Below are positions 54,932 through 63,746 of a stretch of DNA of 64,000 nucleotides, piece by piece. The notes below the pieces were generated by a model. It was not told the origin of the DNA. It searched no databases and saw only the letters and a list, made by a program, of their open reading frames with translations. The first letter of the stretch is position 1. The number at the start of each line of letters is the position of its first letter. The position numbers were made by a program, and so were the translations under genes. The stretch comes from Tsukamurella paurometabola. Lineage in GTDB: Bacteria > Actinomycetota > Actinomycetes > Mycobacteriales > Mycobacteriaceae. The stretch spans positions 620,001 through 684,000 of the forward strand of contig NZ_LR131273.1 in NCBI RefSeq assembly GCF_900631615.1, in the 5' to 3' direction.

Positions 54932-56015
54932 ATGCCCGATTCACCGCCCGCATCCGCACCCGGCGCGACCCGGATCGCCGGGCTCTGCCTCGCCGTGCTG
55001 GGCGCCGTCGGTTTCGCCGCCGCGACCTTCACCACCTGGTACCGGGTGACCGCGCCCCTGCCCGACATCGCCCGGTTGGGCGATCTGCCCTCCGAGATCG
55101 AAGCCAGGATCAACGGGATCGGCACGGTCACCATGCCCGCGTACGGCAACCTCGACGTCTCCTCCTCGGTGCCGAACGACGTGGCGTGGGGCGGATGGGC
55201 CGCGATCGTGCTCGCCGTCGCGACGGTCGTCACCGCGGCCGCCGCGGCCCTCGGCCCGGCGCGGTGGCGCCCCGCCGGCGCGTGGGGCACGCTCGCCGGC
55301 GGCGTGCTCGGCGCCGCCCTGGGGCTGTACGCGCAGCTCGTCCCCGTCGGAACGCAGCCGGTGTCCGTCGGCGGCTTCACCCTGCAGGTCGACACCGCCG
55401 CCTCGGTCGGGCCGCCCGTCGTGTGGATCGCCGCGCTGCCCGTGCTGCTCGGCGCGGTGCTGCTGGATCGGGCCCGACGGTCCGCCCCCCGCCGCGCAGC
55501 AGGCCCCGTCGGCGCCGCAGCCGCCGTCGTCGCCCTTCGGCCCCGTCGCCGGGGCACCCGCGTTCACCCCGCCCGGCTCCCCGACACCCGGCTCCCCGGC
55601 CGCCGCCGCGGGGGTGCCCGGCCCCCACGTGCCCGGGCCGCCGATGCCTCCCGCCCCGATGCCGGGCGCGCCGATGCCCCAGGCACCGTCGAACCAGCAG
55701 GTCCCGGCGGACGCGGGGTGGGCGCGCCCCGTCGCACCGCCGATGCCGGCGCAGGCGCCGCCCCCGCTCCCCGCACCGGTGCCCGCGGAGCAGACCCGCA
55801 CCGCGGTCGCGCCGGTCGCACGGCGGCGGCCGCAGCCCGACTGGGACCGGAACTGGCCCGGCACGGTGCCGCCGAAGCCGGGACCGCCCACCCCGTCGGA
55901 GCAGCACACCCAGGTGGTCAAGCGGCCGCCGCGACCGGTGAAGGTGTCACCCAAACCCGAGACCGGGACGCTGCCCCGCCGCGATCCGCGGTTCGACAGC
56001 CCCACGCAACCCTGA
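54932..56015 (+). pseudogene. Membrane protein with Pro-rich tail, split by a frameshift at a C6 tract
   Basis: The N-terminal part (ATG 54932 after AGGAGGT) encodes about four transmembrane helices to near residue 180. In that frame the sequence after the C6 run at 55485-55490 becomes an unnatural Arg-rich stretch that runs to 56110 and would overlap the opposing gene. In the +1 frame the same DNA encodes a natural Pro-rich tail (AQQAPSAPQPPSSPFGP through PETGTLPRRDPRFDSPTQP) ending at 56015, just short of the opposing gene. One C too many in the run explains this. It may be a true mutation, phase variation or a sequencing error. Family not recognised. Confidence 0.75.
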
Positions 56016-56025
56016 GATCCGGGGG

Positions 56026-56625
56026 TCAGCCCTCCAGCTCGGCGACGCGGGCGCGCAGCCGGTCGATCTCGGCCTGCAGTTCGGCCTCGCGCTCCGCCGC
56101 CACCTTCTGATAGGCCTCCCCCAGCTGCTTGATGTACTCGCGGTCGAAGCGCGGGATGATGCTGCGCTGGCAGTTCCAGTCGAACGCCTCGACGGCGATC
56201 TCGATCACCCGGCGGTCCTCGGTCTCGCGGACCGTGCCGCGCCCGAACACCTTGAGCCGCACCCGCCGCGGGTAGTCGACGAAGAACATGGCGAGCCGGT
56301 CGTCGCCCGCGAGGTTGCCCAGCGTGACGAACTGATTGTTGCCCGGAACGTCGATGAAGCCCAGCCGCCCCGTCGCCGGGTCGTGCTGCACGAAGCCCGC
56401 CGGGCCGCTGCGGTACTGCAGATAGGGCCAGCCCTGCGGGGTGATCGTGGCGAGGCAGAACTGGTCGGCGCGGGTGATCATGAGCAGCTCGCGGTCGGTG
56501 AGCGCCTGCGGACCGTCGTCGCCGCGCTCGAGCTGCCGGCCGTAGGCCACGTAACTGCCGTTGCGGCGCTGACGCTCCAGGGCGTCGTCGCCGAAGACCA
56601 GGTGGTGGTAGTGGTTGTTCGGCAC
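56026..56625 (-). CDS. Pyridoxamine 5'-phosphate oxidase-family flavin-binding protein
   Basis: A 199-residue split-barrel FMN-binding protein: DQFCLATITPQGWPYLQYRSGPAGF followed by RLGFIDVPGNNQFVTLGNL and RLAMFFVDYPRRVRLKVFGRG. It ends in a short charged coiled coil (KVAAEREAELQAEIDRLRARVAELEG). Members bind FMN or F420; the exact activity is unknown. It converges with the frameshifted gene and is divergent from rnhA. Confidence 0.87.
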   Translation of the reverse strand: MPNNHYHHLVFGDDALERQRRNGSYVAYGRQLERGDDGPQALTDRELLMITRADQFCLATITPQGWPYLQYRSGPAGFVQHDPATGRLGFIDVPGNNQFVTLGNLAGDDRLAMFFVDYPRRVRLKVFGRGTVRETEDRRVIEIAVEAFDWNCQRSIIPRFDREYIKQLGEAYQKVAAEREAELQAEIDRLRARVAELEG

Positions 56626-56662
56626 GGCTTCACGGTAGCGCGCCCCGCTAGGATGGCTCCTC

Positions 56663-57106
56663 GTGGCGGACGAGATCGTGATCTACACCGACGGCGCGTG
56701 CCTGGGAAACCCCGGGCCCGGGGGCTGGGGCGCGGTGCTGCGCTTCGGCGAGCACCAGAAGGAGCTGTACGGCGCCGAGAAGGACACGACGAACAACCGC
56801 ATGGAGCTCATGGGCGCCATCTCCGCCCTGGAGGCCATCACGCGACCGCTGCCGGTGGTGCTGTACACCGACAGCTCGTACGTGAAGAACGGCATCACCA
56901 AGTGGATCGCCGGCTGGAAGCGCAACGGCTGGAAGACCGCCGCCAAGCAGCCGGTGAAGAACGCCGAGCTGTGGCAGCGCCTGGACCAGGCCGCGGCGCG
57001 TTACGACATCGACTGGCGCTGGGTGAAGGGACACGCGGGCAACGAGGGCAACGAGCTGGCCGACCAGCTGGCCTCCCGCGGCGCGCAGGAGGCCCGGGAC
57101 GCCTAG
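56663..57106 (+). CDS. rnhA: Ribonuclease HI
   Basis: A 147-residue RNase H that cuts RNA in RNA-DNA hybrids. The catalytic set Asp10, Glu48, Asp70 and Asp134 with His124 is intact ([36 protein letters not shown]), and the basic handle segment [16 protein letters not shown] is present. GTG start at 56663. It ends 4 bp into the convergent DUF2510 gene. Confidence 0.95.
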   Translation: MADEIVIYTDGACLGNPGPGGWGAVLRFGEHQKELYGAEKDTTNNRMELMGAISALEAITRPLPVVLYTDSSYVKNGITKWIAGWKRNGWKTAAKQPVKNAELWQRLDQAAARYDIDWRWVKGHAGNEGNELADQLASRGAQEARDA

Positions 57107-57549
57107 CCGCGCTCCGAACGTCGAGTACTGCGGCGCAGGACAGGTCCCTGCGCACCTCGATGGCCCGAGAACTCGACGGTGGGAAGCAATCGCCGCTTCG
57201 CCGGCTTCGCCGCGGGGCGCAACCGCGGCGGAGCGTCGGCCGTGCGAGCGCGGACCCGCGTGCCCGGGGCGGCGACCGGCGGCACGCCGGGATCGGCGAA
57301 CCGGCGGGTCCACTTCGTGCCGTTCCACCAGCGCATCCGCGCGGCGCCCTCGGGATCGGGATACCAGCCGGCGGGGGCGACGGGCGGCGGCAGCTCGGCC
57401 CTGCGCGGCAGTGGAAGGCCCCCGGGGACGCGGGCCGCGGGCAGTTTCAGCACGGGCACCCGACGAGCGGCGGCCGGCGGGCGGCGGGTCCGCGCCGGTG
57501 CGACGCTGACCCGCACCGGCCCGACCTCGGTGCTCGCGCGTATCGCCAT
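57103..57549 (-). CDS. DUF2510-domain protein
   Basis: A 148-residue basic protein with one DUF2510 motif, [29 protein letters not shown] at about 60-88, between Arg/Pro-rich stretches. DUF2510 is common in actinobacteria, often in membrane proteins, and has no known role. The last 20 or so codons lie in a nested inverted repeat (GTCGAGT 57120-57126 with ACTCGAC 57171-57177; GCGCAGG with CCTGCGC inside) that may serve as terminator for rnhA as well. Confidence 0.75.
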   Translation of the reverse strand: MAIRASTEVGPVRVSVAPARTRRPPAAARRVPVLKLPAARVPGGLPLPRRAELPPPVAPAGWYPDPEGAARMRWWNGTKWTRRFADPGVPPVAAPGTRVRARTADAPPRLRPAAKPAKRRLLPTVEFSGHRGAQGPVLRRSTRRSERG

Positions 57550-57567
57550 ACCCGGATCATGCCCCGA

Positions 57568-58722
57568 TCAGGCCGCGCTGAGCTCCAGAATCGCGATCTC
57601 CGGGGGCGCGGCGACGCGCACCGGCGGGCCCCACGCCCCGGCACCGCGGCTGGTGTAGACGGGCATGCCGTCGACCGATTCGAGTCCCTGCAGCGCCGGC
57701 TGCTGCAGCGTCACGAGGTACCGGAAGGGCCAGATCTGCCCGCCGTGCGTGTGGCCGGCGACCTGCAGATCCGCTCCGCGCGCGGCGAACTCGCGGCCCT
57801 GCAGCGGCTCGTGCGCGACGGCGAGCACGAACTCCGACCGCTGCACCCCTTGGAAAGCCGCGTCGTAGTCCGCGGCGAGCGGCGGGCTGCCCTTGCGGTC
57901 GTTCACGCCGACCACCGTGATCGCCGACCCGCCGTTCGCGCCGTCGCGCCACAGCTGCACCGACTCGTTGGTCAGCGGTCGCACCCCCACGTCGCGCCAC
58001 CGCTGCACCCAGTTCACGGCGTCGCCCGCGTAGTACTCGTGATTGCCGGTCACGGCCAGCACGCCGAGCGGGGCGCGCAGGTCGCGCAGCGGTGCCAGGT
58101 CCTCGCCGATCTGCGCGACGGTGCCGTCGATGAGGTCGCCGCCGAGGATCACCAGGTCGGGCTCCTCGGCGTTGGTGCGGTCCACGACGTCCTGCACGAA
58201 CGACCGCGTGCGCACGGGCCCGGCGTGGATGTCGGTGATGAGCGCGACCTTCACCGTCTCCAGCACCGCGGGCATCGACGTGAGGCGGATCTGCGTGTGC
58301 GTGACCCGCGGCGTCGCGGCCTCGACCAGCCCGTACAGCGTGGCGCCGACGGCACCGACCACGCCCACCAGCGCGACGACCCGGCGTAGCGGCGCACCGT
58401 CGAACCCGGGCCGGACCAGCCGGATCAAGCGGGTGAGCACCCACAGCACGCCCAGCACCAGCAGGGTGAGCAGCAGGTAGAAGACCGTCGCGAGCCAGGT
58501 GAGGCCGGCGGCGCTGATCCAGCGCACGCGGTCCGGGTCGATGCGGCCGTTGCCGGCCAGGAGGCCGACGGGCGCGGCGAGCGTGAGCAGGACCGCGATC
58601 GCCACGGCGGCGGTGCCGGCGGCGCGCGCCGGACGGGCGCCCCAGCGGCGCACGACGCGCCACTGGACCAGGGCCAGCGCCCCGACAGTGACGATGAGAA
58701 CCACGATGACGCCGGTGGGCAC
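57568..58722 (-). CDS. Membrane-anchored metallophosphoesterase
   Basis: A 384-residue protein with four N-terminal transmembrane helices (to about 145) followed by a calcineurin-like phosphoesterase. The metal ligands are present in order: ITDIHAG, VILGGDLIDG, VTGNHEYYAG, VAHEP and GHTHGGQ. YkuE-like enzymes of this group act on phosphodiesters at the membrane. The GTG start at 58722 is chosen for GAGGGGGAG 6 bp upstream; an ATG at 58749 is the alternative. Confidence 0.88.
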   Translation of the reverse strand: MPTGVIVVLIVTVGALALVQWRVVRRWGARPARAAGTAAVAIAVLLTLAAPVGLLAGNGRIDPDRVRWISAAGLTWLATVFYLLLTLLVLGVLWVLTRLIRLVRPGFDGAPLRRVVALVGVVGAVGATLYGLVEAATPRVTHTQIRLTSMPAVLETVKVALITDIHAGPVRTRSFVQDVVDRTNAEEPDLVILGGDLIDGTVAQIGEDLAPLRDLRAPLGVLAVTGNHEYYAGDAVNWVQRWRDVGVRPLTNESVQLWRDGANGGSAITVVGVNDRKGSPPLAADYDAAFQGVQRSEFVLAVAHEPLQGREFAARGADLQVAGHTHGGQIWPFRYLVTLQQPALQGLESVDGMPVYTSRGAGAWGPPVRVAAPPEIAILELSAA

Positions 58723-58804
58723 GCGCGTCTCCCCCTCGTGATGATGCAAACCCGGACATCCGAATGTACCCGGCGGGGGTCTCCTGGCTACACTCGTGCC
58801 GCAC

Positions 58805-58878
58805 GCCCTCGTAGCTCAGTCGGATAGAGCGGATCTCTCCTAAAGATCAGGTCGCAGGTTCGATTCCTGTCGGGGGCA
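58805..58878 (+). tRNA. tRNA-Arg (anticodon CCT)
   Basis: A 74-nt cloverleaf: acceptor GCCCTCG pairing with CGGGGGC, D-arm GCTC/GAGC, anticodon stem GATCT/AGATC with loop CTCCTAA (anticodon CCT) and T-arm GCAGG-TTCGATT-CCTGT. Discriminator A at 58878; the CCA is not encoded. It decodes AGG. Confidence 0.96.
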
Positions 58879-58893
58879 CTCCGCGCGCGACGT

Positions 58894-60474
58894 CTACTTG
58901 GCGCGCTTGGCGACCGCGTTGACGAAGTCCGCGAGCATCTGCTGCTCCGTATCGGCCGACTGGGCGGTGCCGCCGGTGGCGTCCGCGATCTTCTTCAGCG
59001 CCGGCAGGTCGGCGTCCTTGCTGATGCCGACGGTGTGGATGTTCACCGGCCGCGCCGGGTCGACGAGCTTGCGCAGCTCGGCCACGAGCTGGTCGAGGGT
59101 GGTGCCGCCGTCCTTCTCGTTGCCGCCGTCGGTGAGCAGGATCAGCGAGTTGGAGTAGGCCGGGTCGAAGTCCTTGACGGCCTGCCGGTAGGCGGCCAGC
59201 GTCGTGTCGTAGAGGCCGGTGCCGCCGCGGACGCGGCCGGGCAGCGAGTTCACCCCGTCGAGCAGTGCCTGCCGCTGGGTCTTGTCCCCCCGCTTGTCGG
59301 ACAGCCGCGCGGTGGGCACGACCTCGGTCCAGTCCTTGCCGCCGTTCGTCGCGAGCGCGAAGGTCCACAGGCCGACGGCGTTGGCGTCGGGGATCTGGGT
59401 GACCACCTTGGTGAAGCCCGATGCGAGCATCCCGATGCGGGTGGTGTCCCCCACCTTCTCGTCCATCGACCCCGAGGTGTCGACGACCACGAGCGCCTTC
59501 AGCGGCACCGCGAGGGTGGAGTAGGTCTGTTCGGCGCGCGTGAGCCGGGAGCGATCGGGGTCCGGGAGCGCGGTCACCGCGCCCACGCCGCCCGACGGTG
59601 CCTCCGCCAGCGTGGTGCCGCGCAGGCCGTCGCGGGCGAGGGCGGCGCGGCCGTCGTCGGAGGTGAAGGCGCCCGCGAGCCGCTCGCCGGCGTCGGTGGC
59701 GGCGGCCTTCCGGTCGCCGGTGGCGGCCACCGCGAGGAGCAGCTCGTCGCGGGGCGCGCCGCTCTTCGGCACGAGGGCCGCGAGGTCGCCGCGGGTCTTC
59801 TTCTCGGCGAGGTACGCGTACTCGGGGACGGCCACGACGCCGCCGTCCGCGGCCGCGGCCGCGACGGGGTCGCCGCTCACGCGCTTGGCCGCCTGGGCGT
59901 ACTGGGCCAGCACCGAGTTGAGCGCCTGATCGTCGCTCCCGCCCGGGCGGGAGGCCTCGGCCACGGCCGCGGCGACGGGCGCCTCCGCGTAGGGGGAGTC
60001 CGCGGGCACGGCGCGGATCGTGGCCTGCGTCATCGCCTCGGCCCAGCTCGCGGGCTGCGGGACGGCGGCGCCCGCGAGGACGATCGGGGATCCGGCCACG
60101 ACGGTGGTCGGCAGCTCCCGGCCGAGCTGGGCGGACACGGCGTCGGCGCGCAGCCGCGACGGAGCGATCCACAGGTCGGCCGCGCCGCTCGCCAGCCGCC
60201 CGGCCGCCTCGCGATCCGGTGCCTCGCTGACCGCGAGGGTGGTGCACGTGCCGGAGGCGAGCGCCGCCTGCGAGCGGATGGCGGGCGCGAGCGCCGGGTC
60301 GGCCAGCACGGTCACGGTGCGTTGTTCCCCGCAGCCCGCGAACCTGCCGCCGACGATGGCGACCAGCCCGGCCACGAGGACCGCGACGAGCGCGGCGCCC
60401 ACGAGGAGCCGCGCGACGTTCCGCCCGCGCGGCTTCTCCGCGGCCGGGTCACCCGGCGCGTAATGACGACCCAT
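58894..60474 (-). CDS. VWA-domain protein with substrate-binding-like N-terminal domain
   Basis: A 526-residue membrane-anchored extracytoplasmic protein: one transmembrane segment at 21-43, a Cys after it (FAGCGEQ), a periplasmic-binding-protein-like region (about 50-290), then a von Willebrand A domain with the MIDAS motif DTSGSMDE near residue 335 and ILLTDGGNEKDGG later. Metal-dependent ligand binding is expected; the partner is unknown. It lies directly after tRNA-Arg on the opposite strand. Confidence 0.87.
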   Translation of the reverse strand: MGRHYAPGDPAAEKPRGRNVARLLVGAALVAVLVAGLVAIVGGRFAGCGEQRTVTVLADPALAPAIRSQAALASGTCTTLAVSEAPDREAAGRLASGAADLWIAPSRLRADAVSAQLGRELPTTVVAGSPIVLAGAAVPQPASWAEAMTQATIRAVPADSPYAEAPVAAAVAEASRPGGSDDQALNSVLAQYAQAAKRVSGDPVAAAAADGGVVAVPEYAYLAEKKTRGDLAALVPKSGAPRDELLLAVAATGDRKAAATDAGERLAGAFTSDDGRAALARDGLRGTTLAEAPSGGVGAVTALPDPDRSRLTRAEQTYSTLAVPLKALVVVDTSGSMDEKVGDTTRIGMLASGFTKVVTQIPDANAVGLWTFALATNGGKDWTEVVPTARLSDKRGDKTQRQALLDGVNSLPGRVRGGTGLYDTTLAAYRQAVKDFDPAYSNSLILLTDGGNEKDGGTTLDQLVAELRKLVDPARPVNIHTVGISKDADLPALKKIADATGGTAQSADTEQQMLADFVNAVAKRAK

Positions 60475-60513
60475 GTGTGCGGTGCCGCTCTCTGCGAGGT
60501 GGTGCTGGTGGGG

Positions 60514-60687
60514 TTACTTCTGCTCGCCGCCGGCGACGAACTTCTTCGCGGCGTCCTGCGCCTTGTCGACCTGCGCGGCGAACTTGCCGTCGGTCTTGCC
60601 GTCGACGAAGTCGCCCGCCTTGTCGATGAGGTTCGGGTTCTTGCCGAGGGCGTCCTTGGCCTTGTTCGCGAGGTCCTTGAAATCCAT
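60514..60687 (-). CDS. MT0933-like antitoxin (Rv0909-type)
   Basis: A 57-residue helical, Lys/Asp-rich protein (MDFKDLANKAKDALGKNPNLIDKAGDFVDGKTDGKF). The pattern DKAGDxVDxKTDGK..xxVDKxQDAAKK is that of the Rv0909/MT0933 antitoxin family. The Rv0910-type toxin gene that usually accompanies it is not adjacent here. It is just after the VWA gene and 10 bp before the stop of the MBL-fold gene, all on the minus strand. Confidence 0.82.
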   Translation of the reverse strand: MDFKDLANKAKDALGKNPNLIDKAGDFVDGKTDGKFAAQVDKAQDAAKKFVAGGEQK

Positions 60688-60697
60688 GCGTGACAGG

Positions 60698-61810
60698 CTA
60701 GCGGACCGTCGACCACCAGTCGTGCGGACCAGGTGCGATCCCACCATCGGCGGCCGCGCGGGCACCGTCGACCCGGCCGCCCGGCATGGGGACGATCGTG
60801 GCCACCCCGGCCTCCTCCGCGGCGGCGAGCAGCCGCTCGACGGGCTCGGACCAGTCGTGGAAGGCGAGGTTGAAGGTGGCCCAGTGCACGGGCACGAGCG
60901 GGGCGCCGGGCTTGGCGATCATCGCGTGGATCGCGACGGCCTCCTCCGGGTTGGTGTGCACGTCGGGCCAGAGCGGGTCGTAGGCGCCGATCGGCAGCAG
61001 GGTGAGGTCGAACGGGCCGAAGTGGTCGCCGACCAGCTTGAACCGCTCCGTGAAGCCGGTGTCGCCGCCGAAGAAGACGGAGTGCTCCGGCCCGACGAGC
61101 GACCAGGACGCCCACTGCGTGGAGTTGCGGGTCAGGCCGCGGCCGGAGAAGTGCCGGGCCTCGGTGCACACGACCTTGAGGCTCTTCCCGTCGCGGGTCA
61201 GCGTGTGCGCCTGGTCCCAGTCCAGCTCGACGATCCGGTCCTCCGGCACGCCCCACGCGCGCAGGTGGCCGCCCACGCCGATGGGGACGCAGAAGGGCAC
61301 GTCGCGGTCGCGGGTGAGCTCGTCGATGGTGGGGAGGTCGAGGTGGTCGTAGTGGTCGTGGCTGATGATGACCGCGTCGATCTCCGGGAGCGCGCTGAGC
61401 GCGACGGGCACGGGGTGCAGCCGCGCGGGGCCGATCGTCGGCGACGGGGACACCCGCTCGCCCCAGACGGGGTCGGCGAGGATGCGGAAACCGTCGACCT
61501 CGATGAGGACCGACGAGTGCCCGAACCAGGTGACGGCGAGGTCGGAGGCCTGGTCGGGCGCGGGGACCGCGACCAACGGGATCGGCTTCGACGGACGGCC
61601 CTGCCCGTGCCGGGCGCGGCCGACGACGCCGCGGGCGATCTTCCCGGCGTCGAAGCGCTCGTGCGGGCTGTCCGGGTCCGAGTTGGTGTAGACGGTGTCG
61701 ACGCGGGCGCCCATCGAGCGACGCAGGCCCCGGCCGGCGCGCACGAGCGTGCCGCCGGTGACCCCCGCGAGCGCGCCCGCCGCGAACGTCGCGACGGTCC
61801 TCAGCCGCAT
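60698..61810 (-). CDS. MBL-fold metallohydrolase, Rv0906/NAPE-PLD-like
   Basis: A 370-residue protein with an N-terminal hydrophobic anchor (RLRTVATFAAGALAGVTGGTLV) and a metallo-beta-lactamase domain of the UlaG/NAPE-PLD type: WFGHSSVLIEVDG, ILADPVWGERVSP, the zinc motif SHDHYDHLD, the ARHFSGRGL segment, FFGGDTGF and HWATFNLAFHDW. Phosphodiesterase or lipase action on a phospholipid is possible but unproven. It lies 1 bp after the echA6 stop, as Rv0906 lies beside echA6 in M. tuberculosis. Confidence 0.9.
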   Translation of the reverse strand: MRLRTVATFAAGALAGVTGGTLVRAGRGLRRSMGARVDTVYTNSDPDSPHERFDAGKIARGVVGRARHGQGRPSKPIPLVAVPAPDQASDLAVTWFGHSSVLIEVDGFRILADPVWGERVSPSPTIGPARLHPVPVALSALPEIDAVIISHDHYDHLDLPTIDELTRDRDVPFCVPIGVGGHLRAWGVPEDRIVELDWDQAHTLTRDGKSLKVVCTEARHFSGRGLTRNSTQWASWSLVGPEHSVFFGGDTGFTERFKLVGDHFGPFDLTLLPIGAYDPLWPDVHTNPEEAVAIHAMIAKPGAPLVPVHWATFNLAFHDWSEPVERLLAAAEEAGVATIVPMPGGRVDGARAAADGGIAPGPHDWWSTVR

Positions 61811-61811
61811 G

Positions 61812-62546
61812 TCAGCGGCCCTGGAAGCGCGGCTCGCGCTTCTCGATGCGGGCCATGATGGCCTCCTTGAGGTCCTCGGAGTCCCACACCGCGTGCAGCC
61901 GGGCCTCCTCGGCCTCGGTGAGGGGTTCGACGGCGACGTCGCTCTTGAACAGCGCCTTGTAGTTCTGCAGCGACAGCGGCGCGAGGCCGGCGATGCCGCG
62001 GGCGAACTCGAGGGCCGCCTCGCGGTCGCCGATCGCGTTGGCGAAGCCCAGCTCGGCGAGCTTCTCGGCGCCGATCTTCTGCGCGGCCATGAGCACGCCG
62101 CGGGCGTGGCCGCCGCCGACCAGGTCCTCGAGGCGGCGCAGCGTCCACTTGTCGATGGTGACGCCGAGCTTCGCGGCCGGGATCGCGATGGTGGCACTGG
62201 GGTCCAGCACGCGCAGGTCGGCGACCATCGCCATCTGCACCCCCGCGCCGACGGCCGGCCCGTTGAGCGCGGCGACCACGATCTGCTTCATCGCCTCGAC
62301 CCGGCGGTAGAAGCGGATGACCCGCTCCATGAAGTTCTTGTCGAGCACGGCCCCCGACCGCAGATCCGCCCCCGCGGAGAAGACGGTGCCCTGCCCCGTG
62401 AGCACGATGACGAAGACCTCGTCGGCCTCCGCGCGGTCGAACGCCGCCTCCAGGCCGTCCATGATCTCGGGGTTGAGAGCGTTCCGCGCTTCGGGGCGCT
62501 GGAACTCGATGACGGCGACCTTCTCCTCCAGCGTGTAACCAATCAT
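61812..62546 (-). CDS. echA6: Enoyl-CoA hydratase-like protein EchA6
   Basis: A 244-residue crotonase-fold protein closely following M. tuberculosis EchA6 along its length (VIVLTGQGTVFSAGADLRSGAV, then ALNGPAVGAGVQMAMVADLRVLDP; C-terminal MARIEKREPRFQGR). EchA6 is catalytically impaired and feeds acyl-CoAs to mycolic acid synthesis through MmpL3/FAS-II in mycobacteria. ATG 62546 (MIGYTLEEK) is preferred over 62555. Its presence supports a mycolic-acid-producing host. Confidence 0.9.
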   Translation of the reverse strand: MIGYTLEEKVAVIEFQRPEARNALNPEIMDGLEAAFDRAEADEVFVIVLTGQGTVFSAGADLRSGAVLDKNFMERVIRFYRRVEAMKQIVVAALNGPAVGAGVQMAMVADLRVLDPSATIAIPAAKLGVTIDKWTLRRLEDLVGGGHARGVLMAAQKIGAEKLAELGFANAIGDREAALEFARGIAGLAPLSLQNYKALFKSDVAVEPLTEAEEARLHAVWDSEDLKEAIMARIEKREPRFQGR

Positions 62547-62569
62547 GGCCCGCAATCTACGCTACGGGG

Positions 62570-63679
62570 GTGAAGGATGTCGTCGTGGTCGGTGCTGGCC
62601 AGGCCGGTCTCTCGGCCGCTTACTTCCTCCCTCGATTCGGTATCGAGAATTTCGTTGTGCTGGATCACAACGCCGGTCCGGGCGGCGCGTGGCGCCAGCG
62701 CTGGCCGTCACTGACGCTCCGCTCGGCGAATCATGTGCACGACCTGCCGGGCTGGGGCCTGCAGGACGCGCTCGGCACCGACTGCGATGACATTCCGGCC
62801 GCCACCGGCGTCGCGCAGTACTTCGGCGAGTACGAACGCCGGTTCGGGATCGACGTGCACCGGCCCGCCCACGTCGCGTCGGTCTCGCGATGCGACGGCG
62901 GCTACCTCGTCGCCGGACACGGCGCCGAGGGCCCGTTCGAGTACCGGGCCGCCGCCGTCATCAACTGCACCGGCACGTGGGACCGGCCCTTCTGGCCGAC
63001 GGTGGCGGGCGGACCGTCGTTCCGCGGGACCCAGCTGCACGCGCACGACTACCGCACCGCCGAACCCTTCGCGGGCAAGCGGGTGGCCGTCGTCGGCGCC
63101 GGGATCACCGCGGTGCAGCTGCTGCTGGAGATCGCCGAGGTCGCGGAGACGGCCTGGTTCACCCGCCGCGAGGTCCAGTGGGACACCACGCCCTTCGATC
63201 CCGACAAGGGTCGCCGCGCCGTCGCGCGCGTCGAGGAGCGGGTGCGGGCGGGCCTGCCGCCCGGATCCGTGGTCTCGGTGACGGGCCTGCCGATGACCGA
63301 CGCCATGCGCCGCGGCATCGAGGCCGGGGTGCTGGTCCGGCGCCCGATGTTCGCCTCGCTCTCGCCCGACGGTCCGCTGCTGGCCGACGGCACGCTCGTC
63401 CCCGCCGACGTGATCCTGTGGTGCACCGGCTTCCGCTACTCGATGGACCACCTGGCGCCGCTGAACCTGCGGTCCCCCGGCGGCGGCATCGTGATGACCG
63501 GGCGGCTGGCGACCGAGGTCGCCGGCGAGCCGCGGCTGCACCTGCTGGGCTACGGGCCGTCGGCGTCGACGATCGGGGCGAATCGTGCGGGGAGGGAGGC
63601 GGCGCGAGCCGTTGCCGAGGTCGTGGGCGGGGCCGGCGGGCCTCGACCGGGACGGGTGGGGGAGACGCCGCTCGCTTAG
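62570..63679 (+). CDS. FAD/NAD(P)-binding flavin monooxygenase-like oxidoreductase
   Basis: A 369-residue flavoprotein. The FAD motif VVVVGAGQAGLSAAYFLPRFGIENFVVLD opens it, the NADPH motif RVAVVGAGITAVQLLLEIAE comes near 170, and ILWCTGFRYSMDHLAPL precedes the C-terminus. It resembles YczP/CzcO-type and N-hydroxylating monooxygenases; substrate unknown. GTG start at 62570. Divergent from echA6 with a 23-bp gap. The 3' end lies inside the left arm of a 22-bp inverted repeat (63649-63746). Confidence 0.87.
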   Translation: MKDVVVVGAGQAGLSAAYFLPRFGIENFVVLDHNAGPGGAWRQRWPSLTLRSANHVHDLPGWGLQDALGTDCDDIPAATGVAQYFGEYERRFGIDVHRPAHVASVSRCDGGYLVAGHGAEGPFEYRAAAVINCTGTWDRPFWPTVAGGPSFRGTQLHAHDYRTAEPFAGKRVAVVGAGITAVQLLLEIAEVAETAWFTRREVQWDTTPFDPDKGRRAVARVEERVRAGLPPGSVVSVTGLPMTDAMRRGIEAGVLVRRPMFASLSPDGPLLADGTLVPADVILWCTGFRYSMDHLAPLNLRSPGGGIVMTGRLATEVAGEPRLHLLGYGPSASTIGANRAGREAARAVAEVVGGAGGPRPGRVGETPLA

Positions 63680-63746
63680 ACCTCCTCGCCTCGCCTAGCG
63701 GCTCGGGTCGTCCGATGCGCTCGACGGCGTCTCCCCCACCCGTCCC
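63649..63746. terminator. Perfect 22-bp inverted repeat around the monooxygenase stop codon
   Basis: The left arm at 63649-63670 (starts GGGACGGGTGG) lies in the last codons of the oxidoreductase gene. The right arm, its exact complement, is at 63725-63746. They are 54 nt apart. The stem is strong enough to act as a terminator or transcript-end structure, though the long loop is unusual. Confidence 0.5.

Noticed and set aside
54902-56110. 392-codon uninterrupted frame of the Pro-rich-tail gene taken as one protein
   Set aside because: After the C6 tract this frame is Arg/Ala low-complexity and overlaps the opposing gene by 85 bp; the next frame encodes the natural tail.
57118-57180. Third repeat family linking 46697-46782 and 57118-57180
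   Set aside because: Both have nested dyads with GAGTTCTGCG or GTCGAGTACTG pieces, but arms, spacers and sizes do not align well enough to call common ancestry.
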